A DNA stretch of 64,000 nt. It comes from Rhodococcus sp. ARC_M5 (GTDB lineage Bacteria; Actinomycetota; Actinomycetes; Mycobacteriales; Mycobacteriaceae). Positions 22,801 to 31,521 of this stretch are shown here, piece by piece. The stretch's first letter is position 1, and the number at the start of each line of letters is the position of its first letter. The position numbers were made by a program, and so were the translations under genes. The notes below the pieces were generated by a model, which was not told the DNA's origin, made no database searches, and worked only from the letters and a program-made list of their open reading frames with translations. The stretch is from assembly GCF_022810405.1 (NCBI RefSeq), contig NZ_JALGQE010000004.1, forward strand, positions 338,694 to 402,693, given 5' to 3'.

Positions 22801-24484
22801 TCTTCAGCGCAGGGAACTGATCGTCACGCCACTCGGTGTCCAGTGGACCCACGGCTGCGTCCTCGCGAGCGCGCAACTCCACTCGGCGGATCTTGCCCGA
22901 GATGGTTTTCGGTAGCTCGAAGAACTCGATTCGCCGCACCCGCAGGAACGGGGCCAGGTGCTCGCGGGCGTACTTGAGGATCTCGAACGCCGTGGCCTCG
23001 TTGGGTTCCCAGCCCGACGCCAATGCCACATACGCCTTGGGAACGGCAAGTCGCGTCTCGTCCGGGGCCGGAACCACCGCGGCCTCGGCCACGGCGGGGT
23101 GTTCGATGAGTACGCTTTCGAGCTCGAACGGGGAGATCTTGTAATCCGAGGCCTTGAACACGTCGTCGGTGCGGCCGACGTAGGTGATGTAGCCCTCGGA
23201 GTCCCGTGATGCGACGTCGCCGGTGTGGTAGTAGCCGTCGGCCATGACGGCAGCATTGCGTTCGGGATCTCCGAGGTAGCCGGTCATCAGGTTGAACGGA
23301 TTCTGCGCCAGGTCGAGGCAGATCTCGCCCTCGTCGGCGAGTTCGCCGGTGGTGGGGTCGACGATCACCACCGGTACACCCGGCAGCGGCCTCCCCATCG
23401 AACCGGACTTGAGTACCGCACCGGGCGTATTGGCCACCAGCGCAGTGGTTTCCGTCTGCCCGAATCCGTCGCGAATGTTCAGACCCCACTCCCGCTGCAC
23501 CGTGGAGATCACCTCGGGGTTGAGCGGCTCACCCGCGCCGATGGCCTCGCGTAGGGAACCACCGCCACCGGCGAGATCGGCCTGAATCAGCATGCGCCAC
23601 ACCGTCGGCGGTGCGCAGAACGTGGTCACCTCGGCCCGCCGGATCTGCTTGAGCAGTGCTTTCGCGTCGAATTTGCCGTAGTTGTAGATGAAGATGGTCG
23701 CTTCGGCGATCCACGGCGCGAAGAAGCAACTCCACGCGTGCTTGGCCCACCCAGGCGAGCTGATGTTCAGGTGCACGTCACCAGGCCGCAGCCCCAGGAA
23801 GTACATCGTGCTCAGATGCCCCACGGGATAGGAGATCTGAGTGTGCTCGACGAGCTTGGGCTTGCTGGTGGTGCCGGAGGTGAAGTACATCAGCAGGCGG
23901 TCGTCCGGCGCAGTGACGGACTCGAACGGCCGGGCCTCCACAGAACGAGCATCGGAGTAATCGAGCCAGCTGTCGTGCGCGGAGGTTGCGATGCGCAGGT
24001 AGTCACCGGGGACGTCGTCGAATTTGCCGGTGTCCGAGGGGTTCACGATCACGGCACGCGCATTGCCGCGTACCACGCGATCGGTCAGGTCTGCGGATCC
24101 GATGGCCGTGGTGGTCGGCATCAGGACCGCGCCCAGCTTCATCACCGCGAGCATCGCCTCCCACAGTTCCACCTGATTGCCCAGCATCAGGATCACCGAG
24201 TCGCCGCGGCCGATGCCCAGTTGCTCGAGCCACCGAGCCACCTGATCGGAGCGACGCGCGATGTCGTCGAAGCTGTACTTGGCCTCGCGACCGTCCTCCT
24301 CGACGATCCACAGCGCAGTCCCGTCGTTGCCTCGTGCGATCGCATCGAACCAATCGATCGCCCAGTTGAACGTCTCACCGAACGACGGCCACTCGAAAGT
24401 CGATACAGCTCGGTCGTACTCACCGTACGTGTCGAGCAGTAGATCGCGAGCGTCCCTGAATGCCGTGTACGCCGATTCGGCCAT
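22796..24484 (-). CDS. AMP-dependent acyl-CoA synthetase (ACSM-like)
   Basis: 562 residues of the ANL superfamily. Motifs: YFTSGTTSKPK (phosphate loop), G-F-G-Q-T-E-T (A5), YYHTGDVASRD (A7), VGRTDDVFKASDYKISP (hinge) and catalytic Lys in SGKIRR near the end. It activates a carboxylic acid to acyl-AMP then acyl-CoA; the layout is closest to medium-chain/benzoate-type synthetases, with the substrate unassigned. The start at 24484 has GGAGGAAAC directly before the ATG; the frame is open further upstream but lacks a site. Its stop codon is inside a palindromic repeat. Confidence 0.9.
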   Translation of the reverse strand: MAESAYTAFRDARDLLLDTYGEYDRAVSTFEWPSFGETFNWAIDWFDAIARGNDGTALWIVEEDGREAKYSFDDIARRSDQVARWLEQLGIGRGDSVILMLGNQVELWEAMLAVMKLGAVLMPTTTAIGSADLTDRVVRGNARAVIVNPSDTGKFDDVPGDYLRIATSAHDSWLDYSDARSVEARPFESVTAPDDRLLMYFTSGTTSKPKLVEHTQISYPVGHLSTMYFLGLRPGDVHLNISSPGWAKHAWSCFFAPWIAEATIFIYNYGKFDAKALLKQIRRAEVTTFCAPPTVWRMLIQADLAGGGGSLREAIGAGEPLNPEVISTVQREWGLNIRDGFGQTETTALVANTPGAVLKSGSMGRPLPGVPVVIVDPTTGELADEGEICLDLAQNPFNLMTGYLGDPERNAAVMADGYYHTGDVASRDSEGYITYVGRTDDVFKASDYKISPFELESVLIEHPAVAEAAVVPAPDETRLAVPKAYVALASGWEPNEATAFEILKYAREHLAPFLRVRRIEFFELPKTISGKIRRVELRAREDAAVGPLDTEWRDDQFPALKR

Positions 24485-24588
24485 GTTTCCTCCGTAGCCT
24501 GTGATGCCCATCACCGCCACGGTAGGGGAGATGAACAATCCCTCGCTACCCCTGAACGGGGGTGACAACTCGGCTAGCCTCCATCACC

Positions 24589-25062
24589 GTGGCCATCAGA
24601 TTCTTCGCGATCGCATGTGCACTGGGGATAGTTCACGCCGCGTTTTCCGGCTATTGGGCCGCGGGTGGGCGGTGGATGCTCGATACCGTCGGCTCCTTCG
24701 CCACAGAGTGGGTGGACACCGAACCGCAGACAGCGCGAACGGCGCTGCTGGTGCTCACACTGGTCAAACTCGCAGCGGCAATTCTTCCTGCCCTCGCCTA
24801 CCTGAACCGGCCGCGCCTGGCAGCACAGAACCGGACCCGGCTGCCGTCGTTGATTCTCGGCATATCCTGGCCCGGCTCTGTGCTGCTGATCCTGTGGGGC
24901 GGAGCGTCGTTCATCGGCGCGGTGATCGGCCTGATCGCCTCGGACGAGAATCGAAGCGTCAAGTACGGACACCTGTTCTTCGACGGCATCTTCCTGCTCT
25001 GGGGTGCCGCCCTCCTGACGGCACTGATCCTGGCACGAAAAGCCGCGTACCGACCGCGTTAG
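24589..25062 (+). CDS. DUF3995 domain membrane protein
   Basis: 157 residues with four membrane helices, of the DUF3995 type: a helix with G-I-V-H-A-A-F-S-G-Y-W-A-A-G-G near the start and a conserved R-Y/K-Y-G segment between the last two. Function unknown. I chose GTG at 24589 because TAGCCT (24575-24580) ends eight bases before it; a GTG at 24562 lies upstream of that element. The stop TAG overlaps the convergent stop of the polyol ABC ATPase gene by four bases. Confidence 0.7.
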   Translation: MAIRFFAIACALGIVHAAFSGYWAAGGRWMLDTVGSFATEWVDTEPQTARTALLVLTLVKLAAAILPALAYLNRPRLAAQNRTRLPSLILGISWPGSVLLILWGGASFIGAVIGLIASDENRSVKYGHLFFDGIFLLWGAALLTALILARKAAYRPR

Positions 25063-26165
25063 ATGCGCTCCCCCGACTCGGGGTGGAAGAGGTGGATTGC
25101 TCCGTCGAGGCGCGTCAGGCCGATGCTCTCGCCGATCTTCGCCGGAGCGCGCACGGCCGAACGCGCAACCAACGACACGGGTCCCCCGTCGAGTCCCTTG
25201 ACCTTCGGGTCGTCGAGGTGCGCGTAGACGTAGGACTCACTGCCCAGCTCCTCGATGAGATCGACCTTGCCCTCGAAGCCCTCGCCGCCGCCGTGGACGA
25301 TGCCGAGGTTCTCGGGCCGCATTCCGATGGTGACCTCGTCGATGCCCAGGCTCGCGAGCTTGGTCAGCTCGTCGCGCTCGAGCGGGAGCAGGAACTTGCC
25401 GATCTGGACGCCGCCCGAGCCGATGGGCACCGTCATCAGGTTCATCGCCGGCGAGCCGATGAATCCTGCGACGAACGCGTTGACCGGGTTGTCGTACAGG
25501 TCTGTGGGAGAGGCGAACTGCTGCAGCTTGCCACCACGAAGGACTGCGACACGATCGCCCATCGTCATGGCCTCGACCTGATCGTGGGTGACATAGACGG
25601 TCGTGGTGCCGAGCCTGCGCTGCAACGCCGCGATCTGCGTACGCGTTTGCACCCGTAGCTTGGCGTCGAGGTTGGACAACGGCTCGTCCATGCAGAACAC
25701 CTGCGGCTCACGAACGATGGCGCGGCCCATGGCAACTCGCTGACGCTGGCCGCCCGAGAGCTTGCCGGGCTTGCGGTCCAGGTACTCGGTGAGGTCGAGA
25801 ACCTTCGCCGCCTCGGCCACCTTCTTCGTCCGCTCTTCGAGCGAGACCCCGCGCATCTTGAGCGCGAAGCCCATGTTCTCTCCGACGGTCTTGTTGGGGT
25901 AGAGCGCGTAGTTCTGGAAGACCATGGCGATGTCGCGGTCCTTGGACGGAACGCCCACCATGTTCTTGCCACCGATTTCGATTGCGCCACCGTCGATCTC
26001 CTCGAGACCGGCGAGCATACGAAGGGCCGTGGACTTGCCGGAGCCGGACGGTCCGACCAGGACGACGAACTCGCCGTCCTCGATCTCGAGGTCGAGGGAA
26101 TCGACGGCGAGCGAATCGGCACCTTCGTAGACGCAGGATGCCTTCTTGTACGTGATTGCAGCCAT
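25059..26165 (-). CDS. Carbohydrate ABC transporter ATPase (UgpC/MsmK/SmoK type)
   Basis: 368 residues. The N-terminal ABC domain has Walker A GPSGSGKST, signature LSGGQRQRVAMGRAIVREP and Walker B CMDEPLSNLDAKLR. The C-terminal ~120 residues are a TOBE/MalK-type regulatory domain. It energises the polyol permeases encoded just upstream. GGAGAAAG precedes the ATG at 26165; an open frame extending upstream overlaps the permease gene and is spurious. It is the last gene of the minus-strand transport operon. Confidence 0.93.
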   Translation of the reverse strand: MAAITYKKASCVYEGADSLAVDSLDLEIEDGEFVVLVGPSGSGKSTALRMLAGLEEIDGGAIEIGGKNMVGVPSKDRDIAMVFQNYALYPNKTVGENMGFALKMRGVSLEERTKKVAEAAKVLDLTEYLDRKPGKLSGGQRQRVAMGRAIVREPQVFCMDEPLSNLDAKLRVQTRTQIAALQRRLGTTTVYVTHDQVEAMTMGDRVAVLRGGKLQQFASPTDLYDNPVNAFVAGFIGSPAMNLMTVPIGSGGVQIGKFLLPLERDELTKLASLGIDEVTIGMRPENLGIVHGGGEGFEGKVDLIEELGSESYVYAHLDDPKVKGLDGGPVSLVARSAVRAPAKIGESIGLTRLDGAIHLFHPESGERI

Positions 26166-26176
26166 GAGACTTTCTC

Positions 26177-27061
26177 CTATTTGATGGCGCCGAAGGACAG
26201 GCCGCGCACGAGCTTGTTCTGCGCGAACCATCCGGCAAGGACGACGGGGAGTGCTGCGAACGTCGCAGCGGCGGACAGCTGAGCCCAGTACAGGCCCTGG
26301 CCGGTGATGAATCCGACGAGGTACACCGGAATCGTCTGAGCCTGAACAGCAGTGAGGTTGACGGCGAAGAAGAACTCGTTCCACGAGAAGATCACGCAGA
26401 TCAACGACGTCGCCGCGATGCCGGGAGAGACGAGCGGCAGAATCACCTCACGCACCGAGGTCCACAGCGATGCACCGTCCATGCTGGCGGCCTCGAGCAG
26501 TTCCGACGGTACTTCCATGAAGAACGAACGCATCATCCACACCGCGATCGGTAGATTCATCGCGGTGTAGAGGACCACCAGCGCCCAGATGTTGTCCAGC
26601 ATGCCGATGTCACCGACGATGACGTACAGCGGCACGATGACAGCGACGACGGGCAGCATCTTGGTCGAGATGAAGAAGAACAGCACGTCCTGGGTCTTCT
26701 TGACCGGTCGCAGCGACAGCGCGAACGCCGCCGGAACACCCAGTAGCAGAACGAGAATCGTCGAGACGATCGTCGCGAACGCCGAGTTCAGCAGGGTGGT
26801 GCCGATGCCGCTCTCGAGGACGCCTCGATACTGATCGAGGGTAGGGGTGAAGAGCAGCTTCGGCGGGTTGGAGTAGGCGTCGGCCTCCTGCTTGAAGCCG
26901 GTGATCACCATCCAGAGCACGGGGAAGAAGAAGGCGATACCGGCCACCCAGGCAACGAAGGACCAGATCGTGCCCGGTCCCCACTTGCTCTTCTTACGAA
27001 TCTCCTGCCCGTCCGAGGTCTGCGCGACGGCCTTCTTCTTGCTCGTGGTTGCCGTGCTCAT
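26177..27061 (-). CDS. Polyol/sugar ABC permease, MalG type
   Basis: 294 residues with six membrane helices after a basic N-terminus. The binding-protein-dependent permease EAA loop (E-A-A-S-M-D-G-A-S-L-W-T-S-V-R-E-V-I-L-P) near residue 193 docks on the ATPase. It pairs with the MalF-type permease upstream, whose stop overlaps this ATG as TGATG. The ATPase follows after 11 bases. Substrate by context: a polyol such as sorbitol, mannitol or arabitol. Confidence 0.92.
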   Translation of the reverse strand: MSTATTSKKKAVAQTSDGQEIRKKSKWGPGTIWSFVAWVAGIAFFFPVLWMVITGFKQEADAYSNPPKLLFTPTLDQYRGVLESGIGTTLLNSAFATIVSTILVLLLGVPAAFALSLRPVKKTQDVLFFFISTKMLPVVAVIVPLYVIVGDIGMLDNIWALVVLYTAMNLPIAVWMMRSFFMEVPSELLEAASMDGASLWTSVREVILPLVSPGIAATSLICVIFSWNEFFFAVNLTAVQAQTIPVYLVGFITGQGLYWAQLSAAATFAALPVVLAGWFAQNKLVRGLSFGAIK

Positions 27062-28011
27062 CACGCCGCCTCCTCGTTTGCGCTGAAGCTCTTGAAGATC
27101 AGTCTCAGCGCCAGAGTGCTGAGGATGATGGTTGCCACCACGGTGACGACGCCCATGGCCGCGGCCTGACCGATGTCGAAGCCGAGGAAGGCACGTTGGT
27201 AGATGTAGAACGGCAGATTGGCCGACGCGACTCCCGGTCCACCGGAGGTCATCATGTAGACGGCGTCGAAGGTGTTGACGAGGTAGATCGCACCGAGAAC
27301 CGTGCCCAGTTCGATGAACCGGCGCAGGTGCGGCAACGTCAGCTCACGGAAGAGCTTGAACGGGCCCGCTCCGTCCACGCGTGCGGCCTCGGCGATGTCC
27401 TTGGGCATGGACTGCAGCCCGGCCAGAATCAGCAGCATCATGAACGGCGTCCACTGCCACACCAGGTTCGTCATGACCGCAGCCAGGGGGAACCGCGAGA
27501 CCCAGTCGATCTCACCGACACCGAACGGGCTCAGGGCGAAGTTGATCAGACCGAAGACGGGATCGAACATCGTCGTCTTCCAGATCAGCGCACCGGCCAC
27601 CGGGGTGACGAGGAACGGGGTGATCAACAACGTACGGATCAGACTGCGTCCGATGAACTTTCGATCGAGCAGCAACGCGAGGGCCAGACCGAGGATCACC
27701 GAGATGATCACCGTTCCCACGATCATGATCACGGTGTTCATCGCGACCTCGCGGAACTGACTGTCGCGGAACACGTCGATGTAGTTGTTCAGACCGTTGA
27801 ACTCACGCGAACCCGGACGAACGAGGTTCCAGGACTGCGTCGAGTAGTACAGCGTGAACAGGAACGGGATCTGCGTGACGATGATGGCGAACACCAACGC
27901 CGGCAACAGCGGGCCGCGTCGACGCCAGCCCTCGGCCTTGGAGATCGTTCTCGGTCGCGGTACGAACTTCTCCGGTTCGGTCGGAGCCGTCCGTTCTTCG
28001 GTGGTGGTCAT
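27061..28011 (-). CDS. Polyol/sugar ABC permease, MalF type
   Basis: 316 residues and six membrane helices. The EAA loop (E-A-A-R-V-D-G-A-G-P-F-K-L-F-R-E-L-T-L-P) is near residue 208, and a cytoplasmic N-terminus of ~35 residues precedes helix 1. The start at 28011 is preceded by AGGAGG and overlaps the binding-protein stop as ATGA; the frame is open further upstream only by chance. It forms the membrane channel with the MalG-type partner. Confidence 0.92.
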   Translation of the reverse strand: MTTTEERTAPTEPEKFVPRPRTISKAEGWRRRGPLLPALVFAIIVTQIPFLFTLYYSTQSWNLVRPGSREFNGLNNYIDVFRDSQFREVAMNTVIMIVGTVIISVILGLALALLLDRKFIGRSLIRTLLITPFLVTPVAGALIWKTTMFDPVFGLINFALSPFGVGEIDWVSRFPLAAVMTNLVWQWTPFMMLLILAGLQSMPKDIAEAARVDGAGPFKLFRELTLPHLRRFIELGTVLGAIYLVNTFDAVYMMTSGGPGVASANLPFYIYQRAFLGFDIGQAAAMGVVTVVATIILSTLALRLIFKSFSANEEAA

Positions 28012-29360
28012 CCCTGGTCCTCCTGATACGTCCTGCCGACCACTTCGGCGTATTGCTGCGATTGGTCGAGCGCCTCCTGGACGCTGATCTGTCCTGCGAT
28101 CGCGGCGCTGATCTGTTGGCTGACCCGGGTACCGAGATCCTGGAACTCGGGAATGGTCAGAAATTGGACTCCGGTGTACGGAACCGGATCCACGGTGGGG
28201 TTGTTCGGGTCGGCGCTGTCGATGGAGTCGAGAGTCAGCTGACCGTAGGCGGCCGACGCCTCTGCGTACTCGGGAATCTCGTAGGTCGACAGACGGCTTC
28301 CGGGAGGTACACGCTCCCAACCGAGTTCGTTACCGACCTTGTTCAGGTACTCCTTGCTGGTCATCCACGAGACGAACTTCCACGCCTCGTCGGGGGCCTC
28401 GCTGGTCTTGGGGATTCCCAGTGCCCAGGAGTACAGCCAGCCGTTGTCGCCCTTGGCCGCCGACGGGGCCTTGGCGTAACCGATCTGCCCGACGACGTTG
28501 CTCGACGACGGGTCCTCGAGGACCGAGACGGCCGAGGTGGCGTCGTACCACATCGCTGTATTGCCCTGTGACAGTTGCGTTCCGCACTCACTGAAGCCAC
28601 TGGTGGCCGCACCGGCCTGACCGTGCTCGCGCACGGTGTCGACGTAGAACTCCACGGCGTCGACGACCTCGGGACTGTTCAGCTGAGCGTTCCAGTTCTC
28701 GTCGTACCAGCGGCCACCGAACGCGTTGATGACCGTGTTCAGCGGAGCGAGCACCTCACCCCAGCCGGGCTTGCCGCGCAGGCAGATTCCGGACAGGCCG
28801 GGGCTGTCGAGTGCAGCAGCGGCATCGGCCACCTGCTGCCAGGTGGGCTCGGCCGGCATGTCGATACCGGCCTGCTCCATCAGGTCCTTGCGGTACATCA
28901 GGAACGACGACTCACCGTAGAACGGCACGGAGTACATGCTGCCCTCGTACGACAGCGATTCCTTCAACGTCGGAATGAAATCGTCCTCGTCGTACCCCGG
29001 CGTGGCGTCCGCGTACTCGGAAAGATTGGTGAGCCAACCGTTCTCGGCCCACTGCGGGGTCTCGAAGTTGCTGATCATCACCACGTCGAACTCACCGCCG
29101 CCGGTTGCCACCGAGGCCGTGATCTTCGCGCGCGCCTCGTTCTCCGACAACGACACGAACTTCAGATTGATGCCCGGGTTCTCCGCCTCGAACTCCGGAG
29201 CGAGCGAAATGGCATCGGACATCTGCGAATTCGAGACGATCGCGACGGTGATCGTCGTACCGTCACCGTCACCGCCGAACGAGCCGGCACCGGCACATCC
29301 GGACAGCACCAAGGTCGTCGCGAGCGAGGTCGCGACAACCACTTTCGGTAGAGCTTTCAC
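28008..29360 (-). CDS. Polyol/sugar ABC substrate-binding lipoprotein
   Basis: 450 residues. Signal peptide with lipobox L-S-G-C near residue 22, then an extracellular solute-binding protein family 1 fold (I-T-V-A-I-V-S-N-S-Q-M near residue 38, DVVMISNFETPQWAENGWL near residue 94). Anchored outside the membrane, it delivers substrate to the two permeases. The GTG start at 29360 overlaps the SorC regulator's stop (GTGA), so regulator and transporter are one transcript. AAAGG precedes it. Polyol specificity is inferred from the divergent dehydrogenases. Confidence 0.92.
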   Translation of the reverse strand: MKALPKVVVATSLATTLVLSGCAGAGSFGGDGDGTTITVAIVSNSQMSDAISLAPEFEAENPGINLKFVSLSENEARAKITASVATGGGEFDVVMISNFETPQWAENGWLTNLSEYADATPGYDEDDFIPTLKESLSYEGSMYSVPFYGESSFLMYRKDLMEQAGIDMPAEPTWQQVADAAAALDSPGLSGICLRGKPGWGEVLAPLNTVINAFGGRWYDENWNAQLNSPEVVDAVEFYVDTVREHGQAGAATSGFSECGTQLSQGNTAMWYDATSAVSVLEDPSSSNVVGQIGYAKAPSAAKGDNGWLYSWALGIPKTSEAPDEAWKFVSWMTSKEYLNKVGNELGWERVPPGSRLSTYEIPEYAEASAAYGQLTLDSIDSADPNNPTVDPVPYTGVQFLTIPEFQDLGTRVSQQISAAIAGQISVQEALDQSQQYAEVVGRTYQEDQG

Positions 29361-30382
29361 TGAGATACCTTTCCATTCGACGCTGATGTGGATGTATCGA
29401 CGAGCCAACGCGCGCTGTCGATGTCGGTGACCAGGATCGATGCCAGTCCACCGCGAAGCGCACCGAGCAGCGCTTCGTGTTTTCGTTTTCCGCCGGTGAC
29501 CAGCACGGCCCGGTCGCACGCCCTGATGGCGTCGAGTCCCACCGACACGGTGCGGCCGGGGAGCGACCCTCCGGTGTCGTTGCCGTCGGCGTCGTAGAAC
29601 CGGCCTCCGATCTCACCGACCGCGCCGAGTCTGCGCAGTTCGTCGAGCACATCGAGGTCGATGAAGCTGCCCTCGAACAACGTGGTGGACGTGGAAACGG
29701 GACCGATGCCGTACATCATCACATCGGCATCGGTCCCGGCTTTGAGGGCGCGAGAGATCACGGAATCCTGCTCCAACGCAACGACAGTCGCCTGATCGGC
29801 GTACAGCGGCGCGTTGAGCCTGATGGGTGTCGCCTGCAGATACGCAGCGCACCGTCCGAGTGTGTACTCGACACCGGTCTGATAGTCGGCCGAGGTGATG
29901 GAACCGTCGAGTTGCACTACCGCAGCACATTTGGTGGATCGGGTCTTCAGCGAGCTCGCCACCGCCACCGTCTCGGGTCCCCATGTGAAGCCGAGGACAT
30001 CACGATCCTTGAGGCGACGGGAAAGCAACGTCGCTGCCGCACGACCCAGGGACCCGTAGCCGGTGTCCGTGCCGTCGATGACGTCCGACACGACCAGCAC
30101 CTCGGTGAGTCCGAACTTCGCTTCGAGCTCGCGCTCGACGTCCGCATGCACGGTGCCCTGCAGATCGTCGGGGACGTTGATCTCGATCGTCACGAGCCCC
30201 TGGGTGCGAGCGCGAGCCACCAACCGTCCTGCGGTCGGCCGCGAGACGCCGAGCTTCACGGCGATCTCGGCCTGAGTCGCGCCTTCGAGGTGGTACATGG
30301 TCGCGGCACGCAGAGCCAGGCGGAGGTCCTCTCCGGACCGCGGAGCCTGTGACCCCGCTGGATCGGATCTCGATCCATCCAT
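29357..30382 (-). CDS. SorC-family sugar/polyol-responsive regulator
   Basis: 341 residues. The N-terminal helix-turn-helix (A-T-Q-A-E-I-A-V-K-L-G-V-S-R-P-T-A-G-R-L) lies at ~35-55; the rest is a SorC sugar-phosphate-binding domain with Y-G-I-G-P-V near residue 225 and G-G-R-F-Y-D-A-D-G near residue 260. Members are effector-responsive regulators of adjacent polyol operons. Two half-overlapping operator-like sites lie 17-50 bases upstream of its start, between it and the divergent dehydrogenases. It is the first gene of the transporter operon. Confidence 0.9.
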   Translation of the reverse strand: MDGSRSDPAGSQAPRSGEDLRLALRAATMYHLEGATQAEIAVKLGVSRPTAGRLVARARTQGLVTIEINVPDDLQGTVHADVERELEAKFGLTEVLVVSDVIDGTDTGYGSLGRAAATLLSRRLKDRDVLGFTWGPETVAVASSLKTRSTKCAAVVQLDGSITSADYQTGVEYTLGRCAAYLQATPIRLNAPLYADQATVVALEQDSVISRALKAGTDADVMMYGIGPVSTSTTLFEGSFIDLDVLDELRRLGAVGEIGGRFYDADGNDTGGSLPGRTVSVGLDAIRACDRAVLVTGGKRKHEALLGALRGGLASILVTDIDSARWLVDTSTSASNGKVSQ

Positions 30383-30398
30383 GTCGCCTCCCCAAGTT

Positions 30399-30433
30399 GT
30401 GAGCAGATGCTCAACTCGTGTTCATCTGCTCAC
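30399..30433. promoter_or_regulatory. Double SorC operator between divergent polyol operons
   Basis: Arms GTGAGCAGATG (30399-30409) and CATCTGCTCAC (30423-30433) form a perfect 11-bp inverted repeat. Within it lie two 14-bp sites of the form TGnnCAnnTGnnCA: TGAGCAGATGCTCA (30400-30413) and TGTTCATCTGCTCA (30419-30432), centred 19 bases apart, two helical turns. TAACAT (30439-30444) seven bases before the dehydrogenase GTG could be its -10, so binding would cover the -35. Confidence 0.65.
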
Positions 30434-30450
30434 TAAGCTAACATTAAGGT

Positions 30451-31521
30451 GTGATCTACACAACACCCCCTCGCACACAGCGACCCGTGCCACAGTCCAT
30501 GCAGGTCAGCGTCCTGACCGGAGTGCAGCACATACGACTCGCCGAACGGCCCGTCCCCACGCCCGCGCACGACGAGGTCCTCGTGCAGGTCACGGCAGTC
30601 GGAGTGTGCGGTTCCGACGCGCATTACTACCGCGAGGGACGCATCGGCGACTACGTGGTCGACGGCCCCCTCGTACTCGGACACGAGGCGGCGGGCGTCA
30701 TCGTGGCCGTGGGCACCGAAGTCTCCGACACCCGCATCGGACAGCGAGTGTCCATCGAGCCGCAGCGCCCCGATCCCACCAGCGCACAATCCCGTGCAGG
30801 TCGCTACAACCTGTGCCCGGCCATGGAATTCTTCGCGACGCCGCCCATCGACGGAGCGCTCGCGGAGTACGTGCTGATCCAATCGACCTTCGCGCACGAC
30901 GTCCCCGACGACATCTCCGACGAGGCAGCCGCCCTCTTCGAACCCCTGTCGGTGGGCATCGCGTCGGCCCAGAAGGCACGCATCTCCGCCGGTTCGAGCG
31001 TGCTCATCGCAGGAGCGGGTCCCGTCGGTCTCGTCACTGCGCAGGTCGCGCGCGCATTCGGTGCCACCGAGGTCATCGTCACCGATATCGACGCCTCCCG
31101 CCGCGGCAACGCAGAGAAATTCGGTGCGACGCGGGTGATCGACCCCGCCGCCGAGGACGTGCGTGCCGTGACGGTCGACGCCTTCATCGACGCCTCCGGT
31201 GCGGCCCGAGCCGTGATCGACGGCATTCATGCGGTCCGACCCGCAGGCACTGTCGTCCTCGTCGGCATGGGCGGATCGGACTACCCACTGCCGATCTCGG
31301 TGATCCAGAACCGAGAGTTGCTGCTCACCGGCGTCTTTCGCTATGCCAACACATGGCCGATCGCACGCGAGCTGGTCGCGTCGGGCATGGTGGATCTCGA
31401 CGCTATGGTGACGGCGAGGTTCGGACTCGACGGCGTGGAGGATGCATTGAACGCCGACAGGCAACCCGGAAGCATCAAAGCCGTAGTCATTCCAGGACTT
31501 TCGAAGGAGACGAACGCATGA
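30451..31521 (+). CDS. Zinc-dependent polyol (sorbitol-type) dehydrogenase
   Basis: 356 residues of the medium-chain dehydrogenase family. Catalytic zinc ligands are visible in GVCGSD, GHE and LFEPLSVG, and the NAD site is GAGPVGL near residue 188. The structural-zinc loop retains only one cysteine (GRYNLCP), as in animal sorbitol dehydrogenases. It should oxidise an imported polyol to a ketose. The GTG at 30451 fits a leaderless start; a GTG at 30487 and ATG at 30499 are alternatives closer to the family's usual N-terminus. The stop overlaps the next ATG (ATGA). Confidence 0.87.
   Translation: MIYTTPPRTQRPVPQSMQVSVLTGVQHIRLAERPVPTPAHDEVLVQVTAVGVCGSDAHYYREGRIGDYVVDGPLVLGHEAAGVIVAVGTEVSDTRIGQRVSIEPQRPDPTSAQSRAGRYNLCPAMEFFATPPIDGALAEYVLIQSTFAHDVPDDISDEAAALFEPLSVGIASAQKARISAGSSVLIAGAGPVGLVTAQVARAFGATEVIVTDIDASRRGNAEKFGATRVIDPAAEDVRAVTVDAFIDASGAARAVIDGIHAVRPAGTVVLVGMGGSDYPLPISVIQNRELLLTGVFRYANTWPIARELVASGMVDLDAMVTARFGLDGVEDALNADRQPGSIKAVVIPGLSKETNA

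Noticed and set aside
28012..28320. N-terminal extension of the MalF-type permease into the binding-protein gene
   Set aside because: An AGGAGG site and ATGA overlap place the start at 28011; the extension has no family match.
30297..31517. Upstream extension of the mannitol dehydrogenase frame through the sorbitol-type dehydrogenase
   Set aside because: Arg-rich shadow of the real gene; the ATG at 31518 has a ribosome binding site.
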